A stretch of 64,000 nucleotides of DNA from an uncultured Modestobacter sp. (GCF_947486615.1 NZ_CANKUD010000005.1:62001-126000), one strand, 5' to 3'; numbered from the stretch's first letter, positions 34,299 to 44,132 are shown. The notes: generated by a model not told the origin, from the letters alone. Translations and numbers: made by a program.

Positions 34299-35464
34299 AG
34301 TGGCCGTTGGCCTTCGCGTGAACGCGCCGTTACGGCATAGGTATCCAGAACTCGCGGTGCAATCGCGGCCAGTCGATATTGTGCGGCCGTCTCTCTGGCA
34401 GCCCTGATCATGCTCTCACGGTCATCGGGGGAGCCGTGTAACTGAGATATCGCAGTTGTCAGTGCATTGACGTTTCCCGGTTCGACCAAGAGGCCATCGA
34501 CTCCGGCAGTGATGATCTCGGCAGGGCCCCCCGCATTGGTGGCGATGACAGGCGTCCCGGCCGCCATGGCCTCCACGATCACCTGGCCGAAGGGTTCGGG
34601 GAGAACCGAGGCGTGCACCATCAGGTGCGCTCTGTGCAGCCATGGAGTCGTGTCGTCGACCTGGCCGACGAGCACGACCTTGTCGGCGAGGCCGAGGTCG
34701 GCGATCAGGCGTGTCAGCGAGGCGAGGTAGTCATCTTCTCCGAAGAGTGGCGACCCGATGATGTAAGCGGTCTTCCAGGCGTCTTCCGGCAAGGCGGCCA
34801 GGGCAGAGATGAAGACGTCTTGGCCCTTCCAAGGGGAGATGCGACCGATCATGACGAGGACGAGCGGTTCGGGTGACTGAGGCGCGAAATCGAAGTCCAC
34901 CTCGGGGCCCAGTGGGCTCGCAGCAACGACGCGAGGTCCTCGGGATCGGGGCAGGGTGCTGAGCGTCGAGGCTGAGTTGGCCAGCACTCCGGCAGCGAAG
35001 CATCCGGCCAGGATGCGGATGAGGCCTGCGGAGCGGCCCATGTACTCGCGAGTCAATTGATCTCGGAGGTGCCAGATGACGGGTGTTCTGGTGGTGAGAC
35101 CCGGCAATGTGCCGAAGACGGCGGCCTTCGTGGAATTGGCATGGATCAGATCGAAGTCCCCCTGACGGAGAACCCCGATGAGTCGAGAGGTGTACCCAAC
35201 GGAAGCGACGGCCGCTGCCGGGATGGCGCGCCATCCCGTCTGGCGCCCGAGGCCGCGCAGCTGAGCAGGAAGCGCGACTCGGACGAGTCGAACCGGCAGT
35301 TCCCGTAGCCTGGCTTCCAGGGGCCCGCCTTCCCCGGCGATGACGGTAATGTCGTGCTCAGCCAGACCGGGCAGGAGCCGCAACATGGCGAGCTCGGCCC
35401 CGGACGGCCGCAACGTGTGCATCATCACTGCGATGCGCAAGCGTCGACGTGGTGGCTCCGTCAT
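34295..35464 (-). CDS. GT4-family glycosyltransferase
   Basis: The 389-residue GT-B enzyme begins LRIAVMMHTLRPSGAELAML. It includes DLIHANSTKAAVFGTLPGL, VIWHLRDQL, LVMIGRISPWKGQDVFISAL and ASVLPEPFGQVIVEAMAAGTPVIATNAGGPAEII, all typical of GT4 enzymes that act on lipid-linked oligosaccharides. ATG 35464-35462 is the first gene of the minus-strand flippase operon, and a 354-base spacer separates it from the divergent BY-kinase. Confidence 0.88.
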   Translation of the reverse strand: MTEPPRRRLRIAVMMHTLRPSGAELAMLRLLPGLAEHDITVIAGEGGPLEARLRELPVRLVRVALPAQLRGLGRQTGWRAIPAAAVASVGYTSRLIGVLRQGDFDLIHANSTKAAVFGTLPGLTTRTPVIWHLRDQLTREYMGRSAGLIRILAGCFAAGVLANSASTLSTLPRSRGPRVVAASPLGPEVDFDFAPQSPEPLVLVMIGRISPWKGQDVFISALAALPEDAWKTAYIIGSPLFGEDDYLASLTRLIADLGLADKVVLVGQVDDTTPWLHRAHLMVHASVLPEPFGQVIVEAMAAGTPVIATNAGGPAEIITAGVDGLLVEPGNVNALTTAISQLHGSPDDRESMIRAARETAAQYRLAAIAPRVLDTYAVTARSREGQRPL

Positions 35465-35818
35465 CTGTCATCCCGTCTGTGCTCGCACTCAGGTGCCCCA
35501 GCGGCATCGCTTGCCTGTCTCGCATGCTTCATCCCACGGCCTGAGTGCCGCGGTCTGACGCCCGAGCATGTGTAGCAGGGCCATCCACTGCTGCGTCTGC
35601 CTGTGGCAGATGACACAACGGTCTGTCCTCCTGCTGAATCCCTGCGCAAGCGGTCGGCTGCCTGGATGTTGATACGCGTTTCAGTGCACTGTCGGAAACC
35701 TGCTGATGCGCCGCCCACGCTCGGTGGAGTGATGAAGCTGGGCAGCTTGAGCTGCTGTGACCTAAGGTCCCGGCTGCAGCTCCCCGGCCGGGTGGGTGCG
35801 GTGATTGATGGGGGACTC
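35465..35818. other. Divergent promoter region of the lower-GC exopolysaccharide locus
   Basis: This 354-base spacer lies between the glycosyltransferase-flippase operon (minus) and the BY-kinase (plus). Its GC content is lower than the genome norm. A frame reading into the kinase is open from 35603, but it lacks coding character before 35801. No repeat or RNA gene stands out. Confidence 0.5.
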
Positions 35819-37204
35819 GTGGATCTGCGCGAAGCACTGGCGGCCCTCCGGCGGGGTTGGCTTCTCGTCGTCGCCCTGATGCTGGTGGGTGGACTGCTGG
35901 GCTTGTCGGCGTCCCTGCTGAGCACCCCGAAGTACACGTCGCGCACGCAGTTGTTCGTCTCGGCCGCCGACCCCAGGTCGACGGCCGAGGCGTTCCAGGG
36001 GAGTCAGTTCACGCAGCAGCGAGTGGACTCTTACGCGCTGCTCCTGACTGGCGAAGAACTCGCTTCCCGGGTGGTTGACCGGCTCGGCCTGGACATCAGC
36101 CCGGAGGCGCTGGCAGACGAGGTGTCCGCCACTGCCGTCACCAACACGGTGCTGATCGACGTCGACGTGGTCAACGAGTCGCCTGAGCGGGCCCAGCGAA
36201 TCGCTGCCGTCCTGGGCGATGAGTTCGCCGACTTCGTCACAGAGCTTGAGACTCCCGACGAAGGGGGCTCCTCACCGGTCAGTGTTCGAGTCACGGACTC
36301 CCCGGATGCCCCGACGGTGCCCAGCTCTCCGAAGCCCGTCCGAAACGTCGCGCTCGGCCTGGTCGTGGGCCTGTTGGCGGGTGTGGCCGCAGTCATCGGG
36401 CGTTCAGCTGCTGACCGTTCGGTGCGAGACCCTGAGCGAGCAGCAGACCTCGCCGGCGCGCCGGTGATCGGAGTCGTGCTGCGCGATGATGCTCTGCTGA
36501 CGCAGCACGTCATCGACAGGAAGAGCCAGTCGCGCACCGCAGAGGCTTACCGCCAGTTGCGAACGAACCTGCAGTTCCTCAACGTCGATGAGCCGCCGAA
36601 GGTCATCATGATCTCCAGCGCTGTGCCGTCGGAGGGGAAGACCACGGTCGCTGTGAACCTGGCGCTGGCCCTGGCGGAGGCCGGGCGATCAGTGACTCTC
36701 GTGGAAGGCGATCTTCGCCGACCGAGAGTGACCCGATACCTCGGGATGGTCGGCGGTTCTGGACTGACCAACGTCCTGGCCGAGACCGCCGAGGTCGAGG
36801 ACGTGCTGCAGCCCCACGGAGACGGGAATCTCAAGGTCATCGCGGCCGGGCCCACGCCGCCCAACCCGAGCGAGCTGCTGGCCTCGACTCACATGTTGAG
36901 AGTCCTCGATGAGCTGCGTGGCAAGAACGACTTCGTGCTCATCGATGCGCCACCGTTGTTGCCGGTCGCCGACGCGAGCGGTCTCGCAGTGCTGGTCGAT
37001 GGGGTCGTGCTTTCCGTCCGCTACGGGAGTACTCGTAACGAGCAGCTCCAACAGGCCCGCGCGACTCTCGACCGGGTCGGTGCCCGGACGTTGGGCGTGG
37101 TCCTCAATATCGTGCCACCCAAAGCGGAAGTCACCTCGGCATATGGGTACGGCTACGACTACGGATATGACGCTGATCGCAGCGGTGAAGCGCGCAATCT
37201 GTGA
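35819..37204 (+). CDS. Wzz-BY-kinase fusion (chain-length regulator and tyrosine autokinase)
   Basis: About 461 residues. An N-terminal Wzz domain (VDLREALAALRRGW, first membrane helix) is followed by an outside loop and a second helix (NVALGLVVGLLAGVAAVIG). The cytoplasmic kinase has Walker A SSAVPSEGKTTVAVNL, Walker A' TLVEGDLRRPR, Walker B DFVLIDAPPLLPVADA and a Tyr cluster at the C-terminus (YGYGYDYGYD) for autophosphorylation. It controls polymer length. GTG 35819 is preferred, with GTG 35801 also possible. The phosphatase at 39049 is the likely antagonist. Confidence 0.9.
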   Translation: MDLREALAALRRGWLLVVALMLVGGLLGLSASLLSTPKYTSRTQLFVSAADPRSTAEAFQGSQFTQQRVDSYALLLTGEELASRVVDRLGLDISPEALADEVSATAVTNTVLIDVDVVNESPERAQRIAAVLGDEFADFVTELETPDEGGSSPVSVRVTDSPDAPTVPSSPKPVRNVALGLVVGLLAGVAAVIGRSAADRSVRDPERAADLAGAPVIGVVLRDDALLTQHVIDRKSQSRTAEAYRQLRTNLQFLNVDEPPKVIMISSAVPSEGKTTVAVNLALALAEAGRSVTLVEGDLRRPRVTRYLGMVGGSGLTNVLAETAEVEDVLQPHGDGNLKVIAAGPTPPNPSELLASTHMLRVLDELRGKNDFVLIDAPPLLPVADASGLAVLVDGVVLSVRYGSTRNEQLQQARATLDRVGARTLGVVLNIVPPKAEVTSAYGYGYDYGYDADRSGEARNL

Positions 37205-37485
37205 CTTGCGCTTAGTTGCGTGACCAAGACCACTTCGTAGTCTCAGCTGCTTCCCCTTGTGACGACTGCGCCTGTCGCTACTCCCTATGCTGGCTCAGTC
37301 GCGCGGAGTTAGACTCAGGTCTTGATTGACGCTTCGTGTTCGACTGATGACGTGACCGCTCTGCCGCCTGAACTGCCCTTTCGCTACCTTCAGTGCGCCG
37401 GAAGACAAGGCTGTCCCGGAATCCACTAACTCCAACCGTCGCGGGTTTCACGCTGTCTGCGACCGGGTCGCACGGGGGTGCGCGG

Positions 37486-39003
37486 GTGAGCTTGCTAGAG
37501 GAGCGCGAGGGACAAGTCCGTCTCGCCGGCGCGGTGCCGGTGTGGCGTCGTTCCAACGCATCGCGGCTTCGGGGCGAGGGGACCGAGGCGCGCCGCGCCT
37601 GGCAGTCCGACTACGTTCGTCGCATCGCGCTGGGCGACGTGCTGGCCGCCCTCGTTGCCTCGGGTGTCGGGTACCTCGCCCGCTTTGGTGCTGAGACTGG
37701 GCCCCTCGCCGCCGACCACCCCTCCCTCTGGATCGTGCCGCTGCTGCCCGTGCTGTGGGTGGCCGGGATGCTCGTTGCCCGCTCCTACGAGGAGCGGTTC
37801 CTCTGGATCGGCGCCGAGGAGTTCCGCCGGGTGCTCTCGGCCGCCGTTGCCATGCTGGCGGCGGTCGGGGCCGTCTCCTGGGCGTTCCAGTTGCAGGTGG
37901 CCCGTGGCTTCGTGGTGGTGGCCCTGCCGCTGGCCACCGGGCTCACCTTGCTGCAGCGCTACGGGCAGCGGTCCTGGCTGCACCGTCGCCGAGCCGAGGG
38001 CAAGTTCCTCCAGACCGCGATCATCGTCGGGCACCGAAATGGCGTGGTGGCGCTGCACCAGCAGATCGACCGCGAGGCGTATCACGGGTATCGGGTCATC
38101 GGTTGCTGCCTGCCGCCTGCCATCGCCGGTGCCCAGCCCGTGGCGTTCGACGGGCTGCCGGTGCTCGGCACTCTCGATGAGGTCGTCGATGTGGTCCGCA
38201 GGTATGAGGTCGACACGGTCGCCGTCCTGCCGTCCCCCGAACTCGAAGGGCCAGCGCTCCGCCGGCTCGGTTGGGATCTCGAGCAGACCCAAGCCGAGCT
38301 GCTGCTCGCTCCGGCGGTCACCGAGATCGCCGGCCCGCGGGTGCGCATCCGCCCGGTGTGCGGGCTGCCGCTGCTGCACGTCGAGCGGCCGGAGCTGCGC
38401 GGCGTCCGGCGCATCACCAAGGAGACCTTCGATCGCACCGCGGCCGCCGCGGGGCTGCTGGTCCTGGCGCCGCTGCTCATCACGCTTGCACTGGCCGTCG
38501 GGCTCACCAGCCGGGGCGGCGTCTTCTACCGCCAGGAACGGGTCGGCCGCGACGGTCAGACCTTCGGGATGCTGAAGTTCCGCAGCATGGTGTCCGGCGC
38601 CGATCGGATGGTGCAGCAACTGGACGCGCAGAGCGACGGCAACGGCGTCCTGTTCAAGATGCGCAGCGACCCGCGCGTCACCCGGGTCGGCAAGGTGCTC
38701 CGTCGGTACTCCTTCGACGAGCTGCCTCAGCTGATCAACGTGGTCCGCGGCGACATGTCCCTGGTGGGGCCCCGGCCGCCGCTGCCCGCCGAGGTCGAGC
38801 GGTACGGGTTCGACATGCACCGCCGGTTCCTGGTCAAGCCCGGGATCACGGGCCTGTGGCAGGTCAGCGGCCGTTCCGACCTCTCCTGGGACGACTCGGT
38901 GCGCATCGACGTGCGGTACGTGGAGAACTGGTCACTCGCCTTCGACTTCATGATCCTCTGGAAGACGCTCGGCGCCGTGTTCCGCGGCGCCGGCGCCTAC
39001 TGA
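37486..39003 (+). CDS. Polyprenyl-phosphate sugar-1-phosphate transferase (paralogue A)
   Basis: This 505-residue WbaP-type initiating enzyme puts the first sugar-phosphate onto undecaprenyl phosphate. It has four to five N-terminal membrane helices, a CoA-binding-like central domain (TAIIVGHRNGVVALHQQI) and one more helix. The catalytic domain contains RQERVGRDGQTFGMLKFRSM, RRYSFDELPQLINV, MSLVGPRPPLPAEVERYG, KPGITGLWQVSGRSDL and ends RGAGAY. The GTG at 37486 gives MSLLEE, matching MSLLDS of paralogue C, so the longer reading from 37393 is rejected. It is followed by the phosphatase gene after 45 bases. Confidence 0.9.
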   Translation: MSLLEEREGQVRLAGAVPVWRRSNASRLRGEGTEARRAWQSDYVRRIALGDVLAALVASGVGYLARFGAETGPLAADHPSLWIVPLLPVLWVAGMLVARSYEERFLWIGAEEFRRVLSAAVAMLAAVGAVSWAFQLQVARGFVVVALPLATGLTLLQRYGQRSWLHRRRAEGKFLQTAIIVGHRNGVVALHQQIDREAYHGYRVIGCCLPPAIAGAQPVAFDGLPVLGTLDEVVDVVRRYEVDTVAVLPSPELEGPALRRLGWDLEQTQAELLLAPAVTEIAGPRVRIRPVCGLPLLHVERPELRGVRRITKETFDRTAAAAGLLVLAPLLITLALAVGLTSRGGVFYRQERVGRDGQTFGMLKFRSMVSGADRMVQQLDAQSDGNGVLFKMRSDPRVTRVGKVLRRYSFDELPQLINVVRGDMSLVGPRPPLPAEVERYGFDMHRRFLVKPGITGLWQVSGRSDLSWDDSVRIDVRYVENWSLAFDFMILWKTLGAVFRGAGAY

Positions 39004-39048
39004 CCTGGGCCTGCCGGTTCGCTGACCCTGATCGGGGAGACTGGCGGG

Positions 39049-39696
39049 ATGGCCCGCCACTGGTCTCCCGACGCGACGTTCTCGGTGCTCTTCGTGTGCA
39101 CCGGGAACATCTGTCGCTCGCCGCTGGCCGAACGCGTCACCCGGGCCTATCTCGACGAGGCGCTGGGTGAACAGGCCGCAGCCATCCAGGTGCGCAGCGC
39201 CGGCACCCAGGCCGTCGTCGGCTCCGGGGTCCATCCCGACAGTGCGCTGGTGCTGGCCGGCTTCGGTGGCGAGCCGGCTGGCTTCGCCGCCCGCCAGATG
39301 GTCGAGGACATGGCCATCGACGCCGACCTCACGCTGACCCTCACCCGGGCGCACCGCCGGACCGTTCTGGCAGGTGCGCCCCGGGCACTGTCCCGCACAT
39401 TCACCATCCGCGAGGCCGGCGAGCTGGTGCGGCTCGTGTCCGGCGACCGGGAGCTGCCCGGGACGACGCTTGCCGAGCGGTGCCGCTCCCTGGTCAGGGC
39501 GATGGCCGAGGCTCGTTCACAGCGCTCGACAGACGCCGGCGACGACATCGGCGACCCGATCGGCCGGCCGCTCGAGGTCCATCAGCAGATCGGTGAGGAG
39601 ATCGTCCAGGCGCTGCTGCCGCTGCTGAGCAGACTGGTGTCGCTGCAGCCGGCGGACGACGTCGATGGGCCGTCGTCATTGTCGCTGGTGCGCTGA
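39049..39696 (+). CDS. Low-molecular-weight protein tyrosine phosphatase (Wzb-like)
   Basis: The 215-residue enzyme carries the signature P-loop VCTGNICRSPLAE (CX5RS) about 17 residues from the start and a C-terminal GDPIGRP segment that supplies the general acid Asp. It would dephosphorylate the tyrosine-rich tail of the BY-kinase encoded at 35819. ATG 39049 directly follows the sugar transferase. It converges with paralogue B, with only four bases between stops. Confidence 0.9.
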   Translation: MARHWSPDATFSVLFVCTGNICRSPLAERVTRAYLDEALGEQAAAIQVRSAGTQAVVGSGVHPDSALVLAGFGGEPAGFAARQMVEDMAIDADLTLTLTRAHRRTVLAGAPRALSRTFTIREAGELVRLVSGDRELPGTTLAERCRSLVRAMAEARSQRSTDAGDDIGDPIGRPLEVHQQIGEEIVQALLPLLSRLVSLQPADDVDGPSSLSLVR

Positions 39697-39700
39697 CCGG

Positions 39701-41203
39701 TCAGTAGGCGCCCGAGCCGCGCAGCACGGCGCGGGCCGTCTTGGCCAGGATCATGAAGTCGAAGGCCAGCGACCAGTTCTCCACATAGCGCACGTCGATG
39801 CGCACCGAGTCGTCCCAGGACAGGTCCGACCGGCCGCTGACCTGCCACAGGCCCGTCAGGCCCGGCTTGACCAGAAAACGCCGGCGCATGTCCAGCCCGT
39901 AGGCGGCGACCTCGGTGGCCAGTGGCGGACGCGGGCCGACCAGGGACATCTCACCGCGCAGCACGTTGATCAGCTGCGGCAGCTCGTCGAGCGAGTAGCG
40001 GCGGAGCACCTTGCCCACCCGGGTGACCCGGGGGTCGTCGCGCTTCTTGAACAGCACGCCGTTGCCGTCACTGTCCGCGGTCAGGTCGGCCACCATCGCG
40101 TGGGCGCCCGGCACCATGCTGCGGAACTTCAGCATCATGAACGGCTCACCGTGGTGGCCGATGCGCTCCTGCCGGAAGAACACCGGCCCGGCGCTGCTGG
40201 CGCGCACGGCGATGGCAATGCCCAGTAGGACCGGGCAGAGGAAGGCCAGGCCGAGGAATGCGGACGTGCGGTCGAAGGTCGCCTTGGTGAAACGGCGGAG
40301 ACCGGTCAGCTCGGGCCGCTCCATGTGTAGCAGCGGGAGCCCGGCCACCGGGCGGATGTGGACACGCGGCCCGACGACGTCGGTGATGGCCGGCGCCACC
40401 AGCATCTCCGCGTCAGTGTCCTCCAGCTGCCAGCCGAGGTTGCGCAGCGTGCGGCCGTCGAGCTCCTGGCTGGGCAGCACGGCGACGGTGTCGACCTCGA
40501 AGCGGGTCACCACCTCGGCGACCTCGTCGACCCCGCCCAGCACCGGCAGGCCGTGGAACGCGTCGACCGCCGTGGAGTGCTGATCGGAGGGCAGGCAGCA
40601 GCCGATGACCCGGTAGCCGCGGTCGGTGGCCCGCTGCAGCTGCTCGTCGAGGTCGGCCACCGCCCGGCTGTGGCCTACGAGCAGCGTCGTCTGCTGGTAG
40701 CGGCCGCCCCGGCGCTGACGGTGCAGCCAGTGCCGGTGGGCCAGGCGCGCCAGCAGGGTGAGCGCGGTGGCGACGGGCAGCGCGAGCACGACGAAGCCCC
40801 GGGCAACACGCATGTCGAGTGCCCAGGAGACGAACCCGACGGCGGCCAGGAGGGCGACCGCGGCGTCGAACACCCGGCGGTACTCCTCGACGCCGACCCA
40901 CAGGAAGCGCTTCTCGTAGGTGCGCGAGACCAGCATGGCGGGCAACCAGATCAGCGGCAGCAGGACCACTTCCCAGAAGGGCGGGCTGCCGGTCCAGCCG
41001 AACCAGAGGCCGTGGGCCATCAGCGCGGCGGTCACGGCGCACAGCGCGTCGAAGGCGACGGTGCGTGCCACGTAGCGGGACTGCCACGCCCGTCGTGCCG
41101 TCGTCCCCTCGCCGCGGATCGCCGGGGCGAAGCGCGCCCAGCCTTGGGCGGCTGAGGTGCGGCCGGACCGTGGTGACTCCACGACCACGTCGGTCGAGCT
41201 CAT
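39701..41203 (-). CDS. Polyprenyl-phosphate sugar-1-phosphate transferase (paralogue B)
   Basis: This 500-residue protein has the same domains as paralogue A: membrane helices, a central nucleotide-fold domain (TLLVGHSRAVADLDEQL) and a bacterial sugar transferase domain with RQERIGHHGEPFMMLKFRSM, RRYSLDELPQLINV, MSLVGPRPPLATEVAAYG, KPGLTGLWQVSGRSDL and the ending RGSGAY. ATG 41203-41201 has GGGGGA five bases upstream. Loss of identity in the N-terminal half suggests an old duplication. It is preceded by a hairpin at 41310-41350 and the LCP gene. Confidence 0.9.
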   Translation of the reverse strand: MSSTDVVVESPRSGRTSAAQGWARFAPAIRGEGTTARRAWQSRYVARTVAFDALCAVTAALMAHGLWFGWTGSPPFWEVVLLPLIWLPAMLVSRTYEKRFLWVGVEEYRRVFDAAVALLAAVGFVSWALDMRVARGFVVLALPVATALTLLARLAHRHWLHRQRRGGRYQQTTLLVGHSRAVADLDEQLQRATDRGYRVIGCCLPSDQHSTAVDAFHGLPVLGGVDEVAEVVTRFEVDTVAVLPSQELDGRTLRNLGWQLEDTDAEMLVAPAITDVVGPRVHIRPVAGLPLLHMERPELTGLRRFTKATFDRTSAFLGLAFLCPVLLGIAIAVRASSAGPVFFRQERIGHHGEPFMMLKFRSMVPGAHAMVADLTADSDGNGVLFKKRDDPRVTRVGKVLRRYSLDELPQLINVLRGEMSLVGPRPPLATEVAAYGLDMRRRFLVKPGLTGLWQVSGRSDLSWDDSVRIDVRYVENWSLAFDFMILAKTARAVLRGSGAY

Positions 41204-41309
41204 GCACATCCCCCGATGGCTGACGGCGCGGGAGATGGAGAGAAGGCGCTGGTGAGCGCGCCGTCCCGACCATTCCCCGTCATGGCAGCCACAGAGAACC
41301 ACACAGGAA

Positions 41310-41350
41310 ACGCCCGTGTGTGTTGAATGATCAACGACTCCGACGGGCGT
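41310..41350 (-). terminator. Compound hairpin between the LCP gene and paralogue B
   Basis: An outer 8-bp stem (ACGCCCGT with ACGGGCGT) encloses an inner 5-bp stem (GTTGA with TCAAC, loop ATGA). It lies beyond the LCP stop and about 100 bases before the start of paralogue B, so it is either a terminator for the LCP gene or a leader structure. Confidence 0.4.
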
Positions 41351-41404
41351 GGCAGTTGGTGAGCGAACCCCTACGCATCGTGCGCCGAACTGCGATGGTG
41401 CAGG

Positions 41405-42556
41405 TCAGCGAGGCACCTCGGGCAGTGCCTCGTCAGCGAACTCGTCGGCGTTCTGGCCCAGGGAGTCGGTCTGCAGGTAGCCCCACATGCGCGCGCCCGT
41501 CGTCGGGTCCAGGTAGACGACGCTCGCCGGCCCCTCCATGCCGGTGCCCAGCACCGGGGCGGTGAAGAACTCGACGTCGGACGGCGTGAGCCCGCGCAGT
41601 GAGTAGGCCATCGACAGCAGGTCGCCGTTGCCCAGCTCGTCGTCCACCGCGACCGCGCTGGTGACCGCCAGCAGGGTGGAGTCCAGCTTGCCGGGGGAGG
41701 TGAAGACCTCTTGGCTGAAGAGCTTGCCGAACATCGCCCGCAAGTAGTTCTGCTGGCGCTTGACCCGGTCGAAGTCGCCGCCGGGCAGGTCGTAGCGCTG
41801 GCCGACGTACCAGCGGGCCTGGTCGCCGTCCAGGTGGTTGAGGCCGGCGGTGAACGTGTACGGCCCGTTGCTGGTGGTCTCGGAGACCACGACGTCGACC
41901 CCGCCCAGGTCGTCGGTCACCTGGATCAGCCCGTCGAAGTCGATCGCCGCGTAGTGGTCGATCCGGACGCCGGTCAGCTGCTCGATCGTCTGGATGAGCA
42001 GGGTCGGCCCGCCGAGCGCGTACGCCGCATTGATCTTGTTCTTGCCGTGGCCGGGGATGTCCACCCACGAGTCGCGCGGGATGGAGACGACCTGGGCGTG
42101 CTCCCGATCGCCGGAGAACCGGGCGAGCATGATCGCGTCGGACCGGGCGTCGGGCAGTTCGCCCGGGGCGACCTCCGCGCGGGTGTCGGAGCCGACGAGC
42201 AGGAAGGTGATCGGGTCCTCGGTGGCCTGGGCCGCCTCGCCCGTGGGGGAGGGGGCCGCCGGGCGGGTCTCCTCGTCGAGGGCCTGGAAGACGTCGCCGA
42301 CCCGGTCGATGTTGCCGCCGTACCGGTTGGTGAAGAACCAGGCGCCGGCGCCGATCACGACCGCCAGCACCAGGCCCAGAACGCCGAGAGAGATCAGCGT
42401 CCGGCGCAGCCAGTGCCGGCGGTTCGGCGCGTCGTCGGCCTGGGGCAGGTCGTCGCCGTCCTGTGCCGGCTCACCGGCCGGCGGCAACCTCCGGTCGTCG
42501 TCCGGCGACGGGTTGCGCTCTGACGGAGCGCCGCCGTCGGGCTGTCGCTCGCTCAT
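41405..42556 (-). CDS. LytR-CpsA-Psr (LCP) family cell-wall glycopolymer ligase
   Basis: The 383-residue protein has a charged cytoplasmic N-terminus (about 50 residues), one membrane helix (LISLGVLGLVLAVVIGAGAWF) and an extracytoplasmic LCP domain. Visible motifs are ITFLLVGSDTRAE, ARSDAIMLARFS, VVSIPRDSWVDIPGHGKNKINAAYALGG, GLNHLDGDQARWYVGQRYDLPGGDFDRVKRQQNYL. LCP enzymes transfer lipid-linked polymers to peptidoglycan or other acceptors. ATG 42556-42554 is divergent from UDP-glucose dehydrogenase by 256 bases. Confidence 0.92.
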   Translation of the reverse strand: MSERQPDGGAPSERNPSPDDDRRLPPAGEPAQDGDDLPQADDAPNRRHWLRRTLISLGVLGLVLAVVIGAGAWFFTNRYGGNIDRVGDVFQALDEETRPAAPSPTGEAAQATEDPITFLLVGSDTRAEVAPGELPDARSDAIMLARFSGDREHAQVVSIPRDSWVDIPGHGKNKINAAYALGGPTLLIQTIEQLTGVRIDHYAAIDFDGLIQVTDDLGGVDVVVSETTSNGPYTFTAGLNHLDGDQARWYVGQRYDLPGGDFDRVKRQQNYLRAMFGKLFSQEVFTSPGKLDSTLLAVTSAVAVDDELGNGDLLSMAYSLRGLTPSDVEFFTAPVLGTGMEGPASVVYLDPTTGARMWGYLQTDSLGQNADEFADEALPEVPR

Positions 42557-42812
42557 CGGTCTGCCCCCGTGATCTGCGTGTTCGACTGCCGGACAGTAGC
42601 TGGGCGGGCTTGGGCGGAGCTGCTCACCGCGGCCGCCCTCACCCGTCAGGGGCGGAGGGTGCAGGCCGGAACGTCTCTGACGAGGTGACCTCGGTCGCTC
42701 TCCGGGCCGCCGGCCACGGCTCGGGGTGCCGCGCTGGCGCTTGGCCGCACCGGTCTTCTACGGTTCCGTTGCACGGGGCGTCCGCCCACGTGCGCACGGG
42801 GAAGGGACGTTC

Positions 42813-44132
42813 ATGAAGATCTCGGTCATCGGCTGCGGCTACCTGGGGGCGGTGCACGCCGCCTCCATGGCAGAGCTCGGCCACGACGTGATCGGCATCG
42901 ACGTCGACCAGCCGAAGATCGAGGCGCTGCAGAACGCCAAGGCGCCCTTCTATGAGCCCGGCTTCGAAGAGCTGCTCGGCCGTTCCCTGGCCTCCGGGCG
43001 GCTGCGGTTCAGCGCCGACATGGCCGACGCGCGCGACGCCGTCCTGCACTTCGTCTGCGTGGGCACCCCGCAGAAGCGGGGCGAGTACGGCGCGGACATG
43101 CGCTACGTGGAGTCTGCGGTCGAGTCGCTGCTCGAGGTCTTGAAGCCCGGCGACCTCGTCGCCGGCAAGTCCACCGTCCCGGTCGGCACCGCCGCGCGAC
43201 TGGCCGGGCTGGTCGAGGGCAAGGTGCCCGGTGCGATGCTCGCCTGGAACCCGGAGTTCCTCCGCGAGGGCTTCGCCGTGCAGGACACGCTGAACCCCGA
43301 CCGCCTCGTCTACGGCCTGCCGGCGGACGAGAACGCGGACCGGGCGCGCGCGATGCTGGACGAGGTCTACGCCTCGATCGTGGCCTCCGGCACGCCTCAG
43401 GTGGTCACCGACTACGCCACCGCGGAGATGGTGAAGACGGCGGCGAACTCCTTCCTCGCCACCAAGATCTCCTTCATCAACGCGATGGCCGAGCTGTGCG
43501 AGGCCACCGGGGCGGACGTGAAGCAGCTGGCCGACGCGATCGGTCACGACGACCGGATCGGCCGCAAGTTCCTCAACGCCGGCCTCGGCTTCGGCGGTGG
43601 CTGCCTGCCCAAGGACATCCGCGCGTTCATGGCCCGGGCCGGCGAGCTGGGTGCCGACCAGGCGCTGACCTTCCTGCGCGAGGTCGACAACATCAACATG
43701 CGCCGTCGGATCCGGATGGTCGAGCTGGCCCGCGAGGTCTGCGACGGCTCACTGCTCGGCAAGCGGGTCGCGGTGCTGGGGGCGGCCTTCAAGCCCGACA
43801 GCGACGACATTCGCGACTCCCCGGCGCTGAACGTCGCCGCTCAGCTGCAGTTGCAGGGTGCGTCGGTGCACGTCACGGACCCGGCGGCGGGGGAGAACAT
43901 CAAGCGCAGCTGGCCCCAGCTCGATGTGGTCGACACCCCGGAAGAGGCCGCCAAGGGCGCTGACGCCGTGCTGCTGCTCACCGAGTGGAAGCAGTACCGC
44001 GAGCTCGACCCGGTGGCGTTCGGGAAGATCGTCAAGCAGAAGCGCGTGCTCGACGGCCGCAACGCGCTGGACCGGGACAGCTGGACGAACGCCGGCTGGA
44101 CGTACCGCGCGCTGGGCCGCCGCGCCGGCTGA
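42813..44132 (+). CDS. ugd: UDP-glucose/nucleotide-sugar 6-dehydrogenase
   Basis: This 439-residue enzyme oxidises UDP-glucose to UDP-glucuronate with two NAD. The N-terminal Rossmann motif is ISVIGCGYLGAVHAA. FVCVGTPQKRGEYGADM, STVPVGTA, WNPEFLREGFAVQD and the catalytic Cys in GFGGGCLPKD follow, then a C-terminal domain with LGAAFKPDSDDIRDSP. ATG 42813 follows GAAGGGA. It supplies glucuronate (or, after decarboxylation, xylose) for acidic exopolysaccharide. It converges with the acyltransferase gene. Confidence 0.92.
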   Translation: MKISVIGCGYLGAVHAASMAELGHDVIGIDVDQPKIEALQNAKAPFYEPGFEELLGRSLASGRLRFSADMADARDAVLHFVCVGTPQKRGEYGADMRYVESAVESLLEVLKPGDLVAGKSTVPVGTAARLAGLVEGKVPGAMLAWNPEFLREGFAVQDTLNPDRLVYGLPADENADRARAMLDEVYASIVASGTPQVVTDYATAEMVKTAANSFLATKISFINAMAELCEATGADVKQLADAIGHDDRIGRKFLNAGLGFGGGCLPKDIRAFMARAGELGADQALTFLREVDNINMRRRIRMVELAREVCDGSLLGKRVAVLGAAFKPDSDDIRDSPALNVAAQLQLQGASVHVTDPAAGENIKRSWPQLDVVDTPEEAAKGADAVLLLTEWKQYRELDPVAFGKIVKQKRVLDGRNALDRDSWTNAGWTYRALGRRAG

